From NCBI GenBank assembly GCA_943370295.1, contig CALRQL020000014.1:1-64000 (forward strand): a stretch of DNA of 64,000 nucleotides. The letters are read 5' to 3'. The notes beneath the pieces are model-generated. The model made no database searches. It was not told the DNA's origin and saw nothing but the letters and a program-made list of their open reading frames with translations. This document shows, piece by piece, positions 40,324-51,100 of the stretch (the stretch's first letter is position 1; every line of letters begins with the position of its first letter). Position numbers and translations under genes: made by a program. Source of the stretch: SB11 sp943370295. GTDB taxonomy: Bacteria > Bacteroidota > Bacteroidia > UBA8524.

Positions 40324-42471
40324 TTAGTTGTTAACTACAAACTTGCTTACACCGGCAACTTGATTGTCAACTTTAATTTGTACAACGTACAAACCGTTTT
40401 TAAGACCCGATGCATCAAACGATGCAAAGTGTTGACCTGATGTGAAGCTTCCTTCTTTCACAGTAAGTACTTTAACACCCAGCATATCATATACTTCTAT
40501 GCTTGCTTCAGCAGCATTATCAAAAGTAAAATCAACAGTTGTTAAACCTGATGCAGGGTTAGGGTATACATTAGTAGCTACGCTGTTTTTGCTCACGCTT
40601 TCAACGCTGTTGTAACCGCCAAACAAGCTCACTTCAGTAGCATTAATTACTTGACGTTTTACTGCGTTGTCATCGTAGTATGATACAAAAGCAACCAAAT
40701 CAATAAAGTCTGCTTTGTTCATGCTCCTTCTTGCAGTTGTTTCGTTAGGAAGAGTAACGCTGGTTTCAGCAGGAAGAGTGTATGAGTAAGTTTGAGTATA
40801 AGTAGCATTAGGAGCCACCAATGAAGGTACTACACCTTGTGTACCCCAAGCACCAGAAACAATGCTACGAACTACGTGCTCGTGGCTGTATCCGATAATA
40901 GGGTCGGGTTGGTTGTATAGAGGATGGCCTGCGCCACCTGCTGCTGCACCGGCACTGCTATAGTAGTTACGTTGGTTAAAGTTACTATTGTTAGCACCAA
41001 CAATTGCGTTTTCAACAACCATTGCATGAATGCGGATATCACCTTTTACATAGTCAACCGATTTCACTTCAACTGTAAAGTCAATTTTACGGCTTGCAGG
41101 GTCAAAAGTTTTTGAGGTAATTTTAATTTCAAGAGGAGCAGGTACGTTTGCTTGTGTAGCAACCCTGTTTGCCCATAAACCGCGGTTTTGTCCAACGGTA
41201 GCTTCACCTGCAAACAAAGTACGGTCAATCATGCCATAAGGATAACCGGTAGCATAAGTACTGTTTACAGTGTTACTGTTAGTGTTGGTCATGCCATCAC
41301 CATTGTGGTGCATAACAGCAACAACAGAAGGCGTTTGGGTTTTGATATCTTTCATGCGAAGGTGTCCGTCGGGGCAGTATCCGCACCAAGCACCCGTACC
41401 TTCTTCAACCAATACATTTTTAGTTCCTGAGATGCCATTGTTTACAAACACAGAAGTTGTAATTTCATCATTAGCATTGTTTTCGTCAGCATTGTCGTTA
41501 ATCTCACTCACCCATACTTTTATTGAATATGTTTGACCGGCAGTTGGCAGCATAGCTTTGGTTGGGTGTGAGAAGTTATAAGTGCCACCGTTTGGAGCAA
41601 TGTTAAGCGAGGTTATTTTTTGGCTCACAGGGGCACCACCATCAACGCTGTAATTAAGCATGATAGAGTTAATTGCTGCGCTGCCGTAGTTAGATAGTGT
41701 ACCACTAATAGTTGCACCGGTTGAAATACTAACAATTGCTGGGGTACTTAATGAAACCATGGCCACGTCGCGTGTAGCTTGTGTACCCATTATAAATTCA
41801 AATACGTCTGATTTTGTAGCATCGTATGAACCGTTGTTACCGCCAAAGTTACGGTTTGGGCTTCCGCTAACGGTAGTACCCATCGTTCCATCGCCGTTTT
41901 CACAACCTATAGTGCCTGTGAAAGTTCCGAAACCATAACTGTTCACAACATCAAAGTTACCACCTTCGTACAAACGAACAGTAGCGTAAACAATGTTGCT
42001 GGCAGATGCTTGGCCAAATGGTGATGCTCCCATCCATTGGATTACGTGGATGCGTTTTGGGGCAGTACCATACGTCCAGCTTTTAACAGCGATTACTGCG
42101 TTAGCGTTTGGAGTAAATGTTTTTAGTTCTAAATCGTCCCAAAAAGCATAGATGGCATTGTTTGGGCCTGAAACATCGGGCAAGGTAGTGTTGGTGCCAA
42201 CGCTGGTAGAAGCAGCGGCATCAAAAGTAATGTAACCATTATCGCTTACCTTGTAAGTTGTAACAGGGTTGCCATAAAAGCTCCATGCAAAAGGGATAGT
42301 TTGGTCAGCCGATAGCACATCGTTACTAGGCTTGTTAAGCACAGTAGTTGCTCCGGTTGATGTAAAGGGGTCGAAAGCAGCTTCAACGCCTTTCTTGGCA
42401 ATGTAGTAGTACTGGGCTTGGGCAATGCCAGCTACAAACATTAATAAAATAATTAGTACATTTTTTTTCAT
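40324..42471 (-). CDS. T9SS-exported Omp28-like protein
   Basis: 715 residues with a signal peptide (KKNVLIILLMFVAGIAQA). The N-terminal half is strand-rich with a CARDB-like module (VAMVSLSTPAIVSI). From about residue 360 there is an Omp28-type domain: KNVLVEEGTGAWCGYCPDG, VAVMHHNGDGMTN and later RIHAMVVENAIVG. WCGYC resembles a thioredoxin CxxC site. The end is a type A sorting domain (NVYPNPASGLTTVDFTF, VKVLTVKEG, GLYVVQIKVD). Surface or secreted. A clear promoter lies upstream. Confidence 0.85.
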   Translation of the reverse strand: MKKNVLIILLMFVAGIAQAQYYYIAKKGVEAAFDPFTSTGATTVLNKPSNDVLSADQTIPFAWSFYGNPVTTYKVSDNGYITFDAAASTSVGTNTTLPDVSGPNNAIYAFWDDLELKTFTPNANAVIAVKSWTYGTAPKRIHVIQWMGASPFGQASASNIVYATVRLYEGGNFDVVNSYGFGTFTGTIGCENGDGTMGTTVSGSPNRNFGGNNGSYDATKSDVFEFIMGTQATRDVAMVSLSTPAIVSISTGATISGTLSNYGSAAINSIMLNYSVDGGAPVSQKITSLNIAPNGGTYNFSHPTKAMLPTAGQTYSIKVWVSEINDNADENNANDEITTSVFVNNGISGTKNVLVEEGTGAWCGYCPDGHLRMKDIKTQTPSVVAVMHHNGDGMTNTNSNTVNSTYATGYPYGMIDRTLFAGEATVGQNRGLWANRVATQANVPAPLEIKITSKTFDPASRKIDFTVEVKSVDYVKGDIRIHAMVVENAIVGANNSNFNQRNYYSSAGAAAGGAGHPLYNQPDPIIGYSHEHVVRSIVSGAWGTQGVVPSLVAPNATYTQTYSYTLPAETSVTLPNETTARRSMNKADFIDLVAFVSYYDDNAVKRQVINATEVSLFGGYNSVESVSKNSVATNVYPNPASGLTTVDFTFDNAAEASIEVYDMLGVKVLTVKEGSFTSGQHFASFDASGLKNGLYVVQIKVDNQVAGVSKFVVNN

Positions 42472-42505
42472 AATCCGATTGGTTCTAGTGTTAAGAATTC
42501 ATTAA

Positions 42506-42535
42506 CAAAGCTATCAATAAAACCGTAATTAGCAA
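42506..42535 (-). promoter_or_regulatory. promoter of the Omp28-like gene
   Basis: On the minus strand TTG (42533-42535), a 19-nt spacer, then TAGCTTTG (42506-42513), an exact TAnnTTTG. The ATG is 35 bp downstream. The rest of the 268-bp intergenic stretch up to 42739 is AT-rich and shows no gene. Confidence 0.6.
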
Positions 42536-42739
42536 CCCGTAACCAATAAAATTTTGTAGCAATGATATTGTTTTTAAGTGATTTATAATCAACTTGTTTT
42601 ATGCGTTTTATTTTGGCTAATGGTTGATAAGGTAAATAGATATTCAATACCACAATACAAGTAATATAAAGTGGCTATCGGTTGATAGAATTGATAAATG
42701 AAAATATTAATTATAGTGTGTTTAACACCAAACTTGAAC

Positions 42740-43333
42740 TCATTTAATCTCCTTTAGTTCGATAGTCCATCCCAAGTCCATTTTCAATATGATAGGGAAT
42801 TTCTCGTTTTCCCAAACAGTTATTGTTTGGTTATCTGTAAGCGATTTAAGGTTGCTTACCTTCATGTCCAATGATTTACCCTTGTAGCTTATTTTGTGTG
42901 CTTCCCCATCTTCTCTAAAAAAACCCGTAGCTTCATCATTATCTAATGAAATCAGTACCATTTCATCTTCGTTGTGCATTTCTCGCCACATTGTGCGGCT
43001 AACCCACACACTGGTTTGGTCATCCAGTCGGGCTGTATCATTTGCAAAATAGTTAAACAAACCTGCAGCACTCTCAACAGCGTCTTCGGTCATAATCACT
43101 GTACCCTTCTTATTAATTGGGGCGGTCATCCTCCAGTCAAAAGTTATCCCGTCATCAAGCTTTTTCACAGTAACAATAAACTGGTACTTGGCTGTGGCAG
43201 TAGTTACCTCATACACAAGTTGTGTGCCCACAGCTATTTGTGCAGGGGTGCCATCAGTAGTAGGCTCGGTTTGGGCAATCAATCCTTTGGCAAAGGCCAA
43301 TATGCACAAAAAAAACAAACCAACGTTTTTCAT
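42740..43333 (-). CDS. secreted protein of unknown function
   Basis: 197 residues from the ATG at 43331-43333 (MKNVGLFFLCILAFAKG), which starts the signal peptide; thirteen in-frame codons upstream are not used. The mature part is strand-rich (LVYEVTTATAKYQFIVTVKK, FDWRMTAPINKKGTVIM, KFPIILKMDLGWTIELKEI), suggesting a beta-barrel or lipocalin-like domain. No family recognised. Confidence 0.6.
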   Translation of the reverse strand: MKNVGLFFLCILAFAKGLIAQTEPTTDGTPAQIAVGTQLVYEVTTATAKYQFIVTVKKLDDGITFDWRMTAPINKKGTVIMTEDAVESAAGLFNYFANDTARLDDQTSVWVSRTMWREMHNEDEMVLISLDNDEATGFFREDGEAHKISYKGKSLDMKVSNLKSLTDNQTITVWENEKFPIILKMDLGWTIELKEIK

Positions 43334-43449
43334 AAACTTAATAATTTTATGGCAGGGGCACGAAGGTAACAATAACCGCCATTGCTGCCAATATGTAAAG
43401 TTAGCGTATTTTGATGTTTACAAAAAAGAACATAATTCCATAACAGCCT

Positions 43450-43457
43450 TATATTTG
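43450..43457 (+). promoter_or_regulatory. -7 promoter element before the agmatinase-family gene
   Basis: TATATTTG matches TAnnTTTG exactly, 20 bp before the ATG at 43477. No clear TTTG at the -33 position. Confidence 0.45.
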
Positions 43458-43476
43458 CATTTTCATAACATACTTA

Positions 43477-44424
43477 ATGAAATATCTGCATACCGAAGAA
43501 AACTTTTTAGGCATAGAAGGCGAGGATAACTACTCATACAACAACGCCACCTTTGTAATACAATCACTACCCTACGAGTACACCTCGTCATACCTTATGG
43601 GTTCTGCTAAAGGGCCTAAAGCCATCATTAAAGCGTCACAATTTGTTGAGTTGTATGATGAAGAGTTAGACGCTGAGCCGTATAAGAAAGCAGGTATCTG
43701 CACGCTTAAACCTCTTAAATTTGGTAAAGCGGTAGATGCTGAAGCTGTAAAGCTTATTGAAGAAAGTACCGCACAGCTACTTGTAGATAAAAAGTTTGTG
43801 GTATCACTGGGAGCTGAGCATACAGTAAGTTATGGTTTGGTAAAGGCCCATGCTGCAAAACATAAAAACTTAACCGTATTGCAGTTGGATGCTCACAGCG
43901 ATTTGCGTGAGGCGTATCACGATAATCCATACTCGCACGCCAGTGTTATGAAGCGTGTACACGATATGGGAGTAAATCTTGTGCAAGCAGGTATTCGTGC
44001 ACAATGTATTGAAGAGGCCGAATTGATTAAAAAATCAAAAAACATTCATACGTTTTATGCGCATTATATCCGTAAGAACGAAAGCACCTGGATTGACGAG
44101 GCATTGGCTGCAATGACTGATAATGTTTACATTACCATTGATGCTGATGGTTTTGACCCAAGCATAATGCCTGCGGTGGGAACTGCTGAACCAAACGGAT
44201 TGTTTTGGAATGAATCGTTAGAGCTATTGCGCCGCACCATTATGGAGAAAAACGTAGTAGGTTTTGATATAGTTGAATGTGCCCCTATGAAGGGTACTAT
44301 TTTGAGTGAATATACGCTTGCAAAACTTGCATACAGGTTGATGGGTTATATTACCCTAAAACCCAAAGCAAAAGCTAAAACTGTTGCTGCTCCTGCAAAA
44401 AAATCAACTACCCATAAAAAATAA
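43477..44424 (+). CDS. agmatinase/arginase family ureohydrolase
   Basis: 315 residues of the ureohydrolase family, which use two Mn2+. Metal ligands: LGAEHTVS (H115), QLDAHSDLR (D138, H140, D142), and TIDADGFDPS (D222, D224). The fold matches speB-type agmatinase (agmatine to putrescine plus urea), though arginase or formiminoglutamase cannot be excluded. Odd feature: a C-terminal basic Lys/Ala tail (KAKAKTVAAPAKKSTTHKK) of about 25 residues not usual for the family. It is followed 32 bp later by a cysteine desulfurase gene. Confidence 0.88.
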   Translation: MKYLHTEENFLGIEGEDNYSYNNATFVIQSLPYEYTSSYLMGSAKGPKAIIKASQFVELYDEELDAEPYKKAGICTLKPLKFGKAVDAEAVKLIEESTAQLLVDKKFVVSLGAEHTVSYGLVKAHAAKHKNLTVLQLDAHSDLREAYHDNPYSHASVMKRVHDMGVNLVQAGIRAQCIEEAELIKKSKNIHTFYAHYIRKNESTWIDEALAAMTDNVYITIDADGFDPSIMPAVGTAEPNGLFWNESLELLRRTIMEKNVVGFDIVECAPMKGTILSEYTLAKLAYRLMGYITLKPKAKAKTVAAPAKKSTTHKK

Positions 44425-44455
44425 GTTTAACCATTACTAATTTAAAATCTTAGCT

Positions 44456-45598
44456 GTGAAAGTATATTTTGATAATGCGGCAACTACGCCACTTGATGCA
44501 GAAGTGCTTGATGCAATGATACCTGTATTGCGCAACGAGTTTGGAAATCCTTCATCAACCCATGCGCACGGACGTTCTGTACGTACGTTGATTGAGGATG
44601 CCCGCAAGCGAGTAGCAAAAATTGTAAACGTTACACCGTCAGAAATATTTTTTACATCGGGTGGTACTGAGGCTGATAACATGGCTTTACGTTGCGCCAC
44701 GGTAGATTTGGGTATTAAGCACATCATTACTTCGCCTATTGAACACCATGCTGTATTACATACTGTTGAAGAATTATCACACAACGGTAAGGTTGTGATG
44801 CACCTTGTGAATATAATGCCTGACGGACATGTTGATTATGCTCATCTTGAACAATTAATGGCCGCATACCCAGGGGCATTAGTATCACTAATGTATGCAA
44901 ACAACGAGATTGGTAACTTATTAAACGTGGAGCTTGTATCAGCGTTGTGCAAGCAATATTCCTGTTATTTCCACTGTGATACCGTGCAGGCAGTAGGTCA
45001 TTATCCTATTGACTTACAAAAAACAACTATCCACTTTATTGCTTGTGCTGCTCATAAGTTTAATGGCCCAAAAGGAGTAGGGTTTATTTACATAAACAAT
45101 AGTTTAAAAATTAAGCCTTTTATAACCGGTGGTGCGCAAGAACGTAACATGCGCGGCGGTACTGAAAACGTATACGGTATTGTAGGGCTTGCTAAAGCAC
45201 TTGAGATTGCCGTACGTGATATGGATAAAGAAATTGAACACATTACAGGATTACGCAGTTATATGATGCAACGTTTGATTGATGAAATACCTGATGTGAA
45301 ATTTAACGGCGATTATAATGGTAGTTGTTTATATACCGTACTAAACGTATCATTCCCGCCCAGCCGGGTATCAGAAATGATGTTGTTCCGCTTGGATATG
45401 GAAGGCATCTCGGCCAGCGGCGGCAGTGCTTGTTCATCAGGCAGTGATGTAGGATCACACGTACTTAATACACTAAAGGTTGATCCCTCAAGAGCTAATG
45501 TTCGTTTCTCATTCGGCAAACAAAACACCAAAGAAGAAGTTGATTTTGTGGTAGAGAAAGTAAAAGAAATGATGGGTATTGCCGAACCTGTTAACTAA
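44456..45598 (+). CDS. cysteine desulfurase (NifS/IscS family)
   Basis: 380 residues from GTG (KVYFDNAATTPLDAEV). PLP lysine K201 (AAHKFNGPKG), active-site Cys C326 (SGGSACSSGSDVGSH), and the TFTSGGTEADNM-like stretch FFTSGGTEADNMAL are present. It transfers sulfur from cysteine for Fe-S cluster or thiolation pathways. The C-terminal active loop is like NifS-type enzymes. No iscU, iscA or mnmA gene is adjacent. Followed by a strong terminator. Confidence 0.92.
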   Translation: MKVYFDNAATTPLDAEVLDAMIPVLRNEFGNPSSTHAHGRSVRTLIEDARKRVAKIVNVTPSEIFFTSGGTEADNMALRCATVDLGIKHIITSPIEHHAVLHTVEELSHNGKVVMHLVNIMPDGHVDYAHLEQLMAAYPGALVSLMYANNEIGNLLNVELVSALCKQYSCYFHCDTVQAVGHYPIDLQKTTIHFIACAAHKFNGPKGVGFIYINNSLKIKPFITGGAQERNMRGGTENVYGIVGLAKALEIAVRDMDKEIEHITGLRSYMMQRLIDEIPDVKFNGDYNGSCLYTVLNVSFPPSRVSEMMLFRLDMEGISASGGSACSSGSDVGSHVLNTLKVDPSRANVRFSFGKQNTKEEVDFVVEKVKEMMGIAEPVN

Positions 45599-45629
45599 AG
45601 AAGTAACTGTAAATACTAATAATCTTGAA

Positions 45630-45654
45630 AAAGCCGCCCTGAGCGGCTTTTTTT
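45630..45654 (+). terminator. intrinsic terminator after the cysteine desulfurase gene
   Basis: AAAGCCGC (45630-45637), loop CCTGA, GCGGCTTT (45643-45650), then further T. It lies 32 bp after the stop. A short ORF spanning it is not a gene. Confidence 0.9.
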
Positions 45655-45723
45655 ATCGAATAGAAGAAAAAAATATTGCTAATAATGAGCAGCTGAGTTA
45701 TGTTGCCGCTCTAACTTATAAAT

Positions 45724-47355
45724 ATGCTAAAACGATTTTTGAGTCTGGTTATTTGCTTTCTTGGGACGTTTGTTATTAGTCTTAGAGGGCAAGATGTTAT
45801 TGTTGAAGGTAGTTCTTTTGTTCTTGAAGGAAAAGAGTCAGAATTAAAAATTATCGGAAAAATTAGGGATAACTTATTCTTAAGTGAAAAAACCAGTGAA
45901 GGAAAATACTTTATCATATTACAAGACAGAAGCAAAAAAGAAAAGCCCATAAAGAAAGTTGAAGTTGAGCTTCCTGAAGACTCAAAGGTAGAAAATACAG
46001 ACTTTTTTTCTTTCGAGATAGCAAAGGATAAATTGTATCTTTTTACTATAACAAGAGATAGAAAAAATGAAACAAAAGAGTACAAAGGAATATCCTATGA
46101 TACACTACTTAATATAAGTATTGACTGGACTATTATGTTGGAATTAAGCTCAGGAAAAAAGGATGGTATAGAATTACTTGATAGTTATGAAGGCATTAGC
46201 TTTTGGGATAATGAACAAGTATTTGTAATTAATGATTCTGATAATGGTAAGAAAGTAGATGAAAAGAATAACATCACATCATCAATTCCTGAGTATTTTG
46301 ATTTAGACCTTACTAACGTTGAATTTAATAAAGCACCTATTGATTTATCTTCTATAGGGTTTATGTTATTTATTGACAAAGCCAATAAAAACCTTCTGCC
46401 GGATTATGAAACCGATGATAAATATAAAATTGCCGTTGATCTTGAAGAAATTGACGAGAAAGAGTTACTATGGATTTCATTGATGAGCCCTAATGAGGAG
46501 CAAGGCAAAAAATCATCGTCTCAAACCTTCTATTATTCAATGATTGATGGGAAGAGTGAAAAAAAAATAAATAGTGGTAAAATTTACAAATTGCCTGAAA
46601 ACATAGAAACCAAAAAGTTTCGTGCGATTTATAATAAGGGTAAGATTCTTATTTCTTGTTATTATAAAGATTTAACAGATAAGAAGAATATTTTAACAGG
46701 TATCATGTGTCTTTCGTACAATATTGATAGCAGTAGAATTGAGTATGCAACATTTAATGAGTTTTCTCTTGTGTTAAAGGAGTTTCTAAATTCATCCAAA
46801 AAAACAGTTAAAGATGGGCTTCTGCCTCATGAAATTATAGTAAACAAAGATGAAACGATTAGTGTTGTGACAGCATTTAATACCGTTGAATCAGAATCAA
46901 GCGGGAATGCATTTAGCAGTAAAGTAAAGGAAAAAAACGCTTACACTTGGGGTGATTTACTTTGTTTTAGTTTTGATGCTACAGGAAAATTAGTTTTTGA
47001 AAGTTCCGCAAAGCGATACGCTGAGATGGAGAGTAAAAAAAGACTTTGGCCGGCGAAAAATTATATCGTACTAAGAGGGAAAACAGATAAACCTGTTATT
47101 GTTATTACTGATAATATTAATAATTACGCTGACGGATTATTAACCACTAAGAAAACAGAAAATAAGTTTGATGAAACAACATGTATTGCTGTAGTGAATT
47201 GGAGTGGTGAACAAAGGGTTCTTATCCAATCAATTGAAAAGGAATTTGGGGTGAGTTTATACCCCGATGGGATTTATCCACTAAAAGACAACGAATATAT
47301 CTGGTTCGGCTACAAAGATGGAGTTGGTAAAATAGTGACCATTAAACTAGATTAG
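45724..47355 (+). CDS. AT-rich secreted protein of unknown function
   Basis: 543 residues starting MLKRFLSLVICFLGTF, a signal peptide. The mature protein is very rich in Lys, Glu, Asp, Ser and Ile, lacks recognised motifs, and is largely strand-like. Codons are markedly more AT-rich than neighbouring genes, which suggests later arrival or low expression. It lies after a terminator and converges with marC. No close relative can be named. Confidence 0.65.
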   Translation: MLKRFLSLVICFLGTFVISLRGQDVIVEGSSFVLEGKESELKIIGKIRDNLFLSEKTSEGKYFIILQDRSKKEKPIKKVEVELPEDSKVENTDFFSFEIAKDKLYLFTITRDRKNETKEYKGISYDTLLNISIDWTIMLELSSGKKDGIELLDSYEGISFWDNEQVFVINDSDNGKKVDEKNNITSSIPEYFDLDLTNVEFNKAPIDLSSIGFMLFIDKANKNLLPDYETDDKYKIAVDLEEIDEKELLWISLMSPNEEQGKKSSSQTFYYSMIDGKSEKKINSGKIYKLPENIETKKFRAIYNKGKILISCYYKDLTDKKNILTGIMCLSYNIDSSRIEYATFNEFSLVLKEFLNSSKKTVKDGLLPHEIIVNKDETISVVTAFNTVESESSGNAFSSKVKEKNAYTWGDLLCFSFDATGKLVFESSAKRYAEMESKKRLWPAKNYIVLRGKTDKPVIVITDNINNYADGLLTTKKTENKFDETTCIAVVNWSGEQRVLIQSIEKEFGVSLYPDGIYPLKDNEYIWFGYKDGVGKIVTIKLD

Positions 47356-47363
47356 GCTCAAAC

Positions 47364-47930
47364 CTACGCCATCAAGTTGCCTTTAAATATTTTAACGGCA
47401 ATGGCAAGCAGGATAAGCCCAAAGAATTTACGGATTACGAGCAAGCCGCCTTTACCCAGTTTACGCTCGATAAAGTTGGTAGATTTTAGTACTACGTAAA
47501 TCAAAATTAGGTTAAGTAGTATGCCTACCAATATGTTATACAATCCATAATCAGCACGAAGCGAGATAACGGTAGTTAGCGTGCCCGAACCAGCTATAAT
47601 CGGAAATGCCACCGGCACAATACTGCCTGATGATGGGTCGGGGTCGGCTTTGAAAATATCAACTCCCAAAATCATTTCAAGGCCAAGAATAAAGATTACG
47701 ATAGAACCCGCTACTGCAAACGAGCTTAAATCAACTCCCATCAGCCCTAAAAACTCTTTACCGATGAATAGAAAAAGAATCATTAAGGCTCCCGAAGCCA
47801 GCGTAACTTTTTCGCTTTGTATATGGCCTATTTTACTACGTAATGAGATAATTACAGGTACTGACCCTATTACATCTATTACCGCAAAAAGGGTAAAAGA
47901 AACGGTAAGGATTTCATCAAAACTGAACAT
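47364..47930 (-). CDS. MarC family membrane protein
   Basis: 188 residues with six hydrophobic helices. The family signature residues are present: FTLFAVIDVIGSVPVI, SFAVAGSIVIFILGLEMI and VAFPIIAGSGTLTTVISL. MarC proteins are predicted transporters of small molecules; function is not proven. Ends convergent to the AT-rich gene, 8 bp apart. Confidence 0.92.
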   Translation of the reverse strand: MFSFDEILTVSFTLFAVIDVIGSVPVIISLRSKIGHIQSEKVTLASGALMILFLFIGKEFLGLMGVDLSSFAVAGSIVIFILGLEMILGVDIFKADPDPSSGSIVPVAFPIIAGSGTLTTVISLRADYGLYNILVGILLNLILIYVVLKSTNFIERKLGKGGLLVIRKFFGLILLAIAVKIFKGNLMA

Positions 47931-48070
47931 GGTGCAAAGATAGCGTTCAGTTTTTTGTTTTTGAGGTTACGGTTGCATTAAACAATAGTTAGTATTGTGC
48001 AGCATTAAACTTCTTATTAAGTAATCTTTTATGGTTTTAAACAGTTTACACAATACCTGTATACAACGAA

Positions 48071-48094
48071 AATGGGCGCCCTAAAGCGCCCATT
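48071..48094 (-). terminator. intrinsic terminator of the FG-GAP repeat gene
   Basis: AATGGGCGC (48071-48079), 6-nt loop, GCGCCCATT (48086-48094). On the minus strand it is followed by TTTTCGTTG. It lies 43 bp past the stop. The T run is short, so strength is moderate. Confidence 0.7.
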
Positions 48095-48136
48095 CTGACT
48101 AAAACTACCAAGACAATAATTTATGTCTGTGTTTAA

Positions 48137-51100
48137 TTATTTAATGACAATTTTTTGAGAGAAATGCGTTTCGGCACTATTTACAGTTACAACATAATAG
48201 CCAGTTGCAAGTTGTTGTGTATCTATCTGCGAAATGCCTTGCGAAGCATTTTGAAGGTTTTTTTGCAGCATTACCCTACCCAAGATATCTGATACTGTAA
48301 TTTGGGTGTTAGCTGATAAGAAACCACTAATAAACACTGCTTTATCAGCTTGTGAAATTGTAATTGCATTGTTGTTGTTTGTTTCATTGATACTTGTGTT
48401 TGCAGATTTTTTAACAAATACCAAATTATACTTACTCTCCGTTCCGCTACCATTATAGAGTAATTCAATCGGCTGTGTGTTTACAGGGATTAGAGTATTG
48501 TTTTGTAAATCTTCTATAAACACCTCCACATCACCGTCTATATTTTCAATTCGGGGTTGAAGTTCATATTTACCGTTGGTAGTGGTTGAAAACACAAATG
48601 GAAGCTTTGTTGTTCCGGCGGCAATATTGTTATATACCTGCTTATTTAGTTTATCAATGCCGGTGGTAAAATAAATATTGGGCATTGTGGGTTGGTTAAG
48701 CTTTTTAATGCCATCCATACCGTCTAATGTGTTTTTTGCAGTAATGTCGGTATAAAATTTTAGGTAATCAGTAATCGGTTGCCCATCTTTCTTAACTCCC
48801 AATTCAACATAATTATCAACAGGGAATGTTTTATCAAACATGTTTTTCAGGCTATCAGTAGTACGTTTGCTGTTAGGTAGGGTTACAGATACGTTATTAG
48901 ATGTTACCTGAAACAATAACGCTGCAAAAGGAGGAATAACCCCGTTTGATAGGTTATCATAAACATGGTAAAACCCACCGGCACCACCATTTTGATCATA
49001 CAAATACACCTGGTTGCCTTGAATATTGCTTATAGTACCGTCCCACAAAAAACCGCTGGGCCACGGGTTGCGCATATAATGCCAGCCCGATGTATCGCTT
49101 AATACACCCGTATAGCTTAGGTTGTTTTGGGTATAGTCTGTTGTTCCGCCGTATGTACCTGTAATATCTAAATATGCAGGCACACCCCAAGCACCATTTT
49201 TACCAATGTATATGCTAACGCAACTATCATTCATGCCGGTTGTTGATGCCGGTGTTTGCCATGATGGAGTACGATTTTCATTGAAATTAAATACGGTAGT
49301 GTACAGCGAGTTGGGCGTTCCGTAATTTAAAGGCAAATCATCAGCAAATTGTGCAAGTGTAGCCCCGTTTAGTGGTGATGAAATCGGTCTCCATCCTTCG
49401 TTTCCGGCTAGCACTTGATATTCTGAGGTAACGTTGCCACTTATGCTTCCACTACCTGTACCTGCAATTTGTCCGTAATTGGTGGCTCCGGTTGCTACTA
49501 ATTTAAGTTTATCGTTAGTTGTTAAAGTTCCAGCAGTATGGGTAAGTACACCACTAATTTTCAAGCTATCACTTGAAGTATTATTGATGCTTATACCATT
49601 GGTATTGTTTATTATCAGATTGTTTGTAGTACCATTACCATAAACAATCTGCGCTGCACTACCTCCAAGGGTTATGTTTCCTGCGCCACTTATTGTGCCG
49701 TTATTGGTGTAATTGTTTAGTACCGTAAACGAGCCTGTACTTATACTAGGTGTGGCTCCGCTGTTTATGGTTAAGTTGTTTATTTGCGCGCCTGACGCTA
49801 AAGTCGGTGAACCATTTATAACAAGTGAGTTGTTTACGGCTGTTGAGCCGTTTGGAGCGTATGGCGACCATGCATTATTGTTATAAACCAAGTAATCTGT
49901 TATTGAGCCGATAAAAACCACACCTGCATCAGTGGTGCTGTTTGCTCCGGTGCTATCATAATCGTGGGCGGTGGCGCCTGTTATTACAACATTGCCGCTA
50001 AGCGCTACCGAATAACCAAAGTTATCGTTTGCTGTTCTTCCGTTGGTACCGCCCCCGGTAATTTTTTCCTCTAATCCCCAGTTATCAGTACCGCCGCTAT
50101 ATTTATAAAACTCATATACCGCACCCGCATTTGTTACGCTGTTATTTCCTGCGCTATCATAATCTTGCTGGTAGGCCCCAACTAAAGCAATATCACCGCT
50201 TACAGTTACCGAATGTCCGAACAGGTCATCAGCAATCCTCGCGTTTGTGCCACTGGCTACTAATTTTTTCACTAATCCCCAGTTATTACTACCACCGCTA
50301 TTTTTGCTAAATATGTAAGCGGCTCCACCATTACTTACACTGTTGGCGCCCGTGTTATCATAATCTTGCTGAGAAGCACCAACAATTACAGTCTCATCGC
50401 TTATTGCTACCGATGTACCAAAGTTATCGCCGGTTACCCTGCCGTTGGTACCGCTTCCGGTAACCTTTTTCACCAATCCCCAGTTATTTGTGCCTCCTGT
50501 GTTTTGATTAAATATATATGCTGCACCACCATTGCTTATGCTGTTTCCTCCGGCACTATCATAATCTTGCTGGTATGCGCCCACAACAATATTATCACTA
50601 CTAATAGATACAGCATAACCAAAGTTATCATCGCTTATTCTGCTATTGGTACCGCTACCGGTTATTTTTTTAACTAATCCCCAGTTATCAGTACCGCCGC
50701 TATTTTTATTAAATACGTATGCTGCTCCGGCGTTGCTTACCAGGTTAGCTCCTGTGTTATCATAATCTTGTTGGTTTGCGCCTACTACTGCCAAATTCCC
50801 ACTGATAGAAACAGAATAACCGAATTGGTCGTTTGCAAGACGCGCGTTGGTGCCATTGGGAGTGATTTTCTTCACTAATCCCCAATTATCAGTACCTCCA
50901 CTATTTTTGCTGAATATGTAGGCTGCCCCTGCATCGCTTACGCTATTAGCTCCGGCACTGTCGTAATCTTGCAGATATGCGCCAACGATAGCTACATCGC
51001 CATCAATTGAAACAGAGTAACCAAAGTTATCATCGGTAACTCTTGCGTTGGTGCCGCTGGCGATAAGTTTTTTAACAAAATTCCAACTGCCGTTTGTCTT

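Noticed and set aside
42468..42653. 61-codon minus-strand ORF before the Omp28-like gene
   Set aside because: It covers the promoter of that gene and has no family features.
45579..45779. 66-codon ORF after the cysteine desulfurase gene
   Set aside because: It spans the intrinsic terminator and overlaps both neighbours; not a plausible gene.
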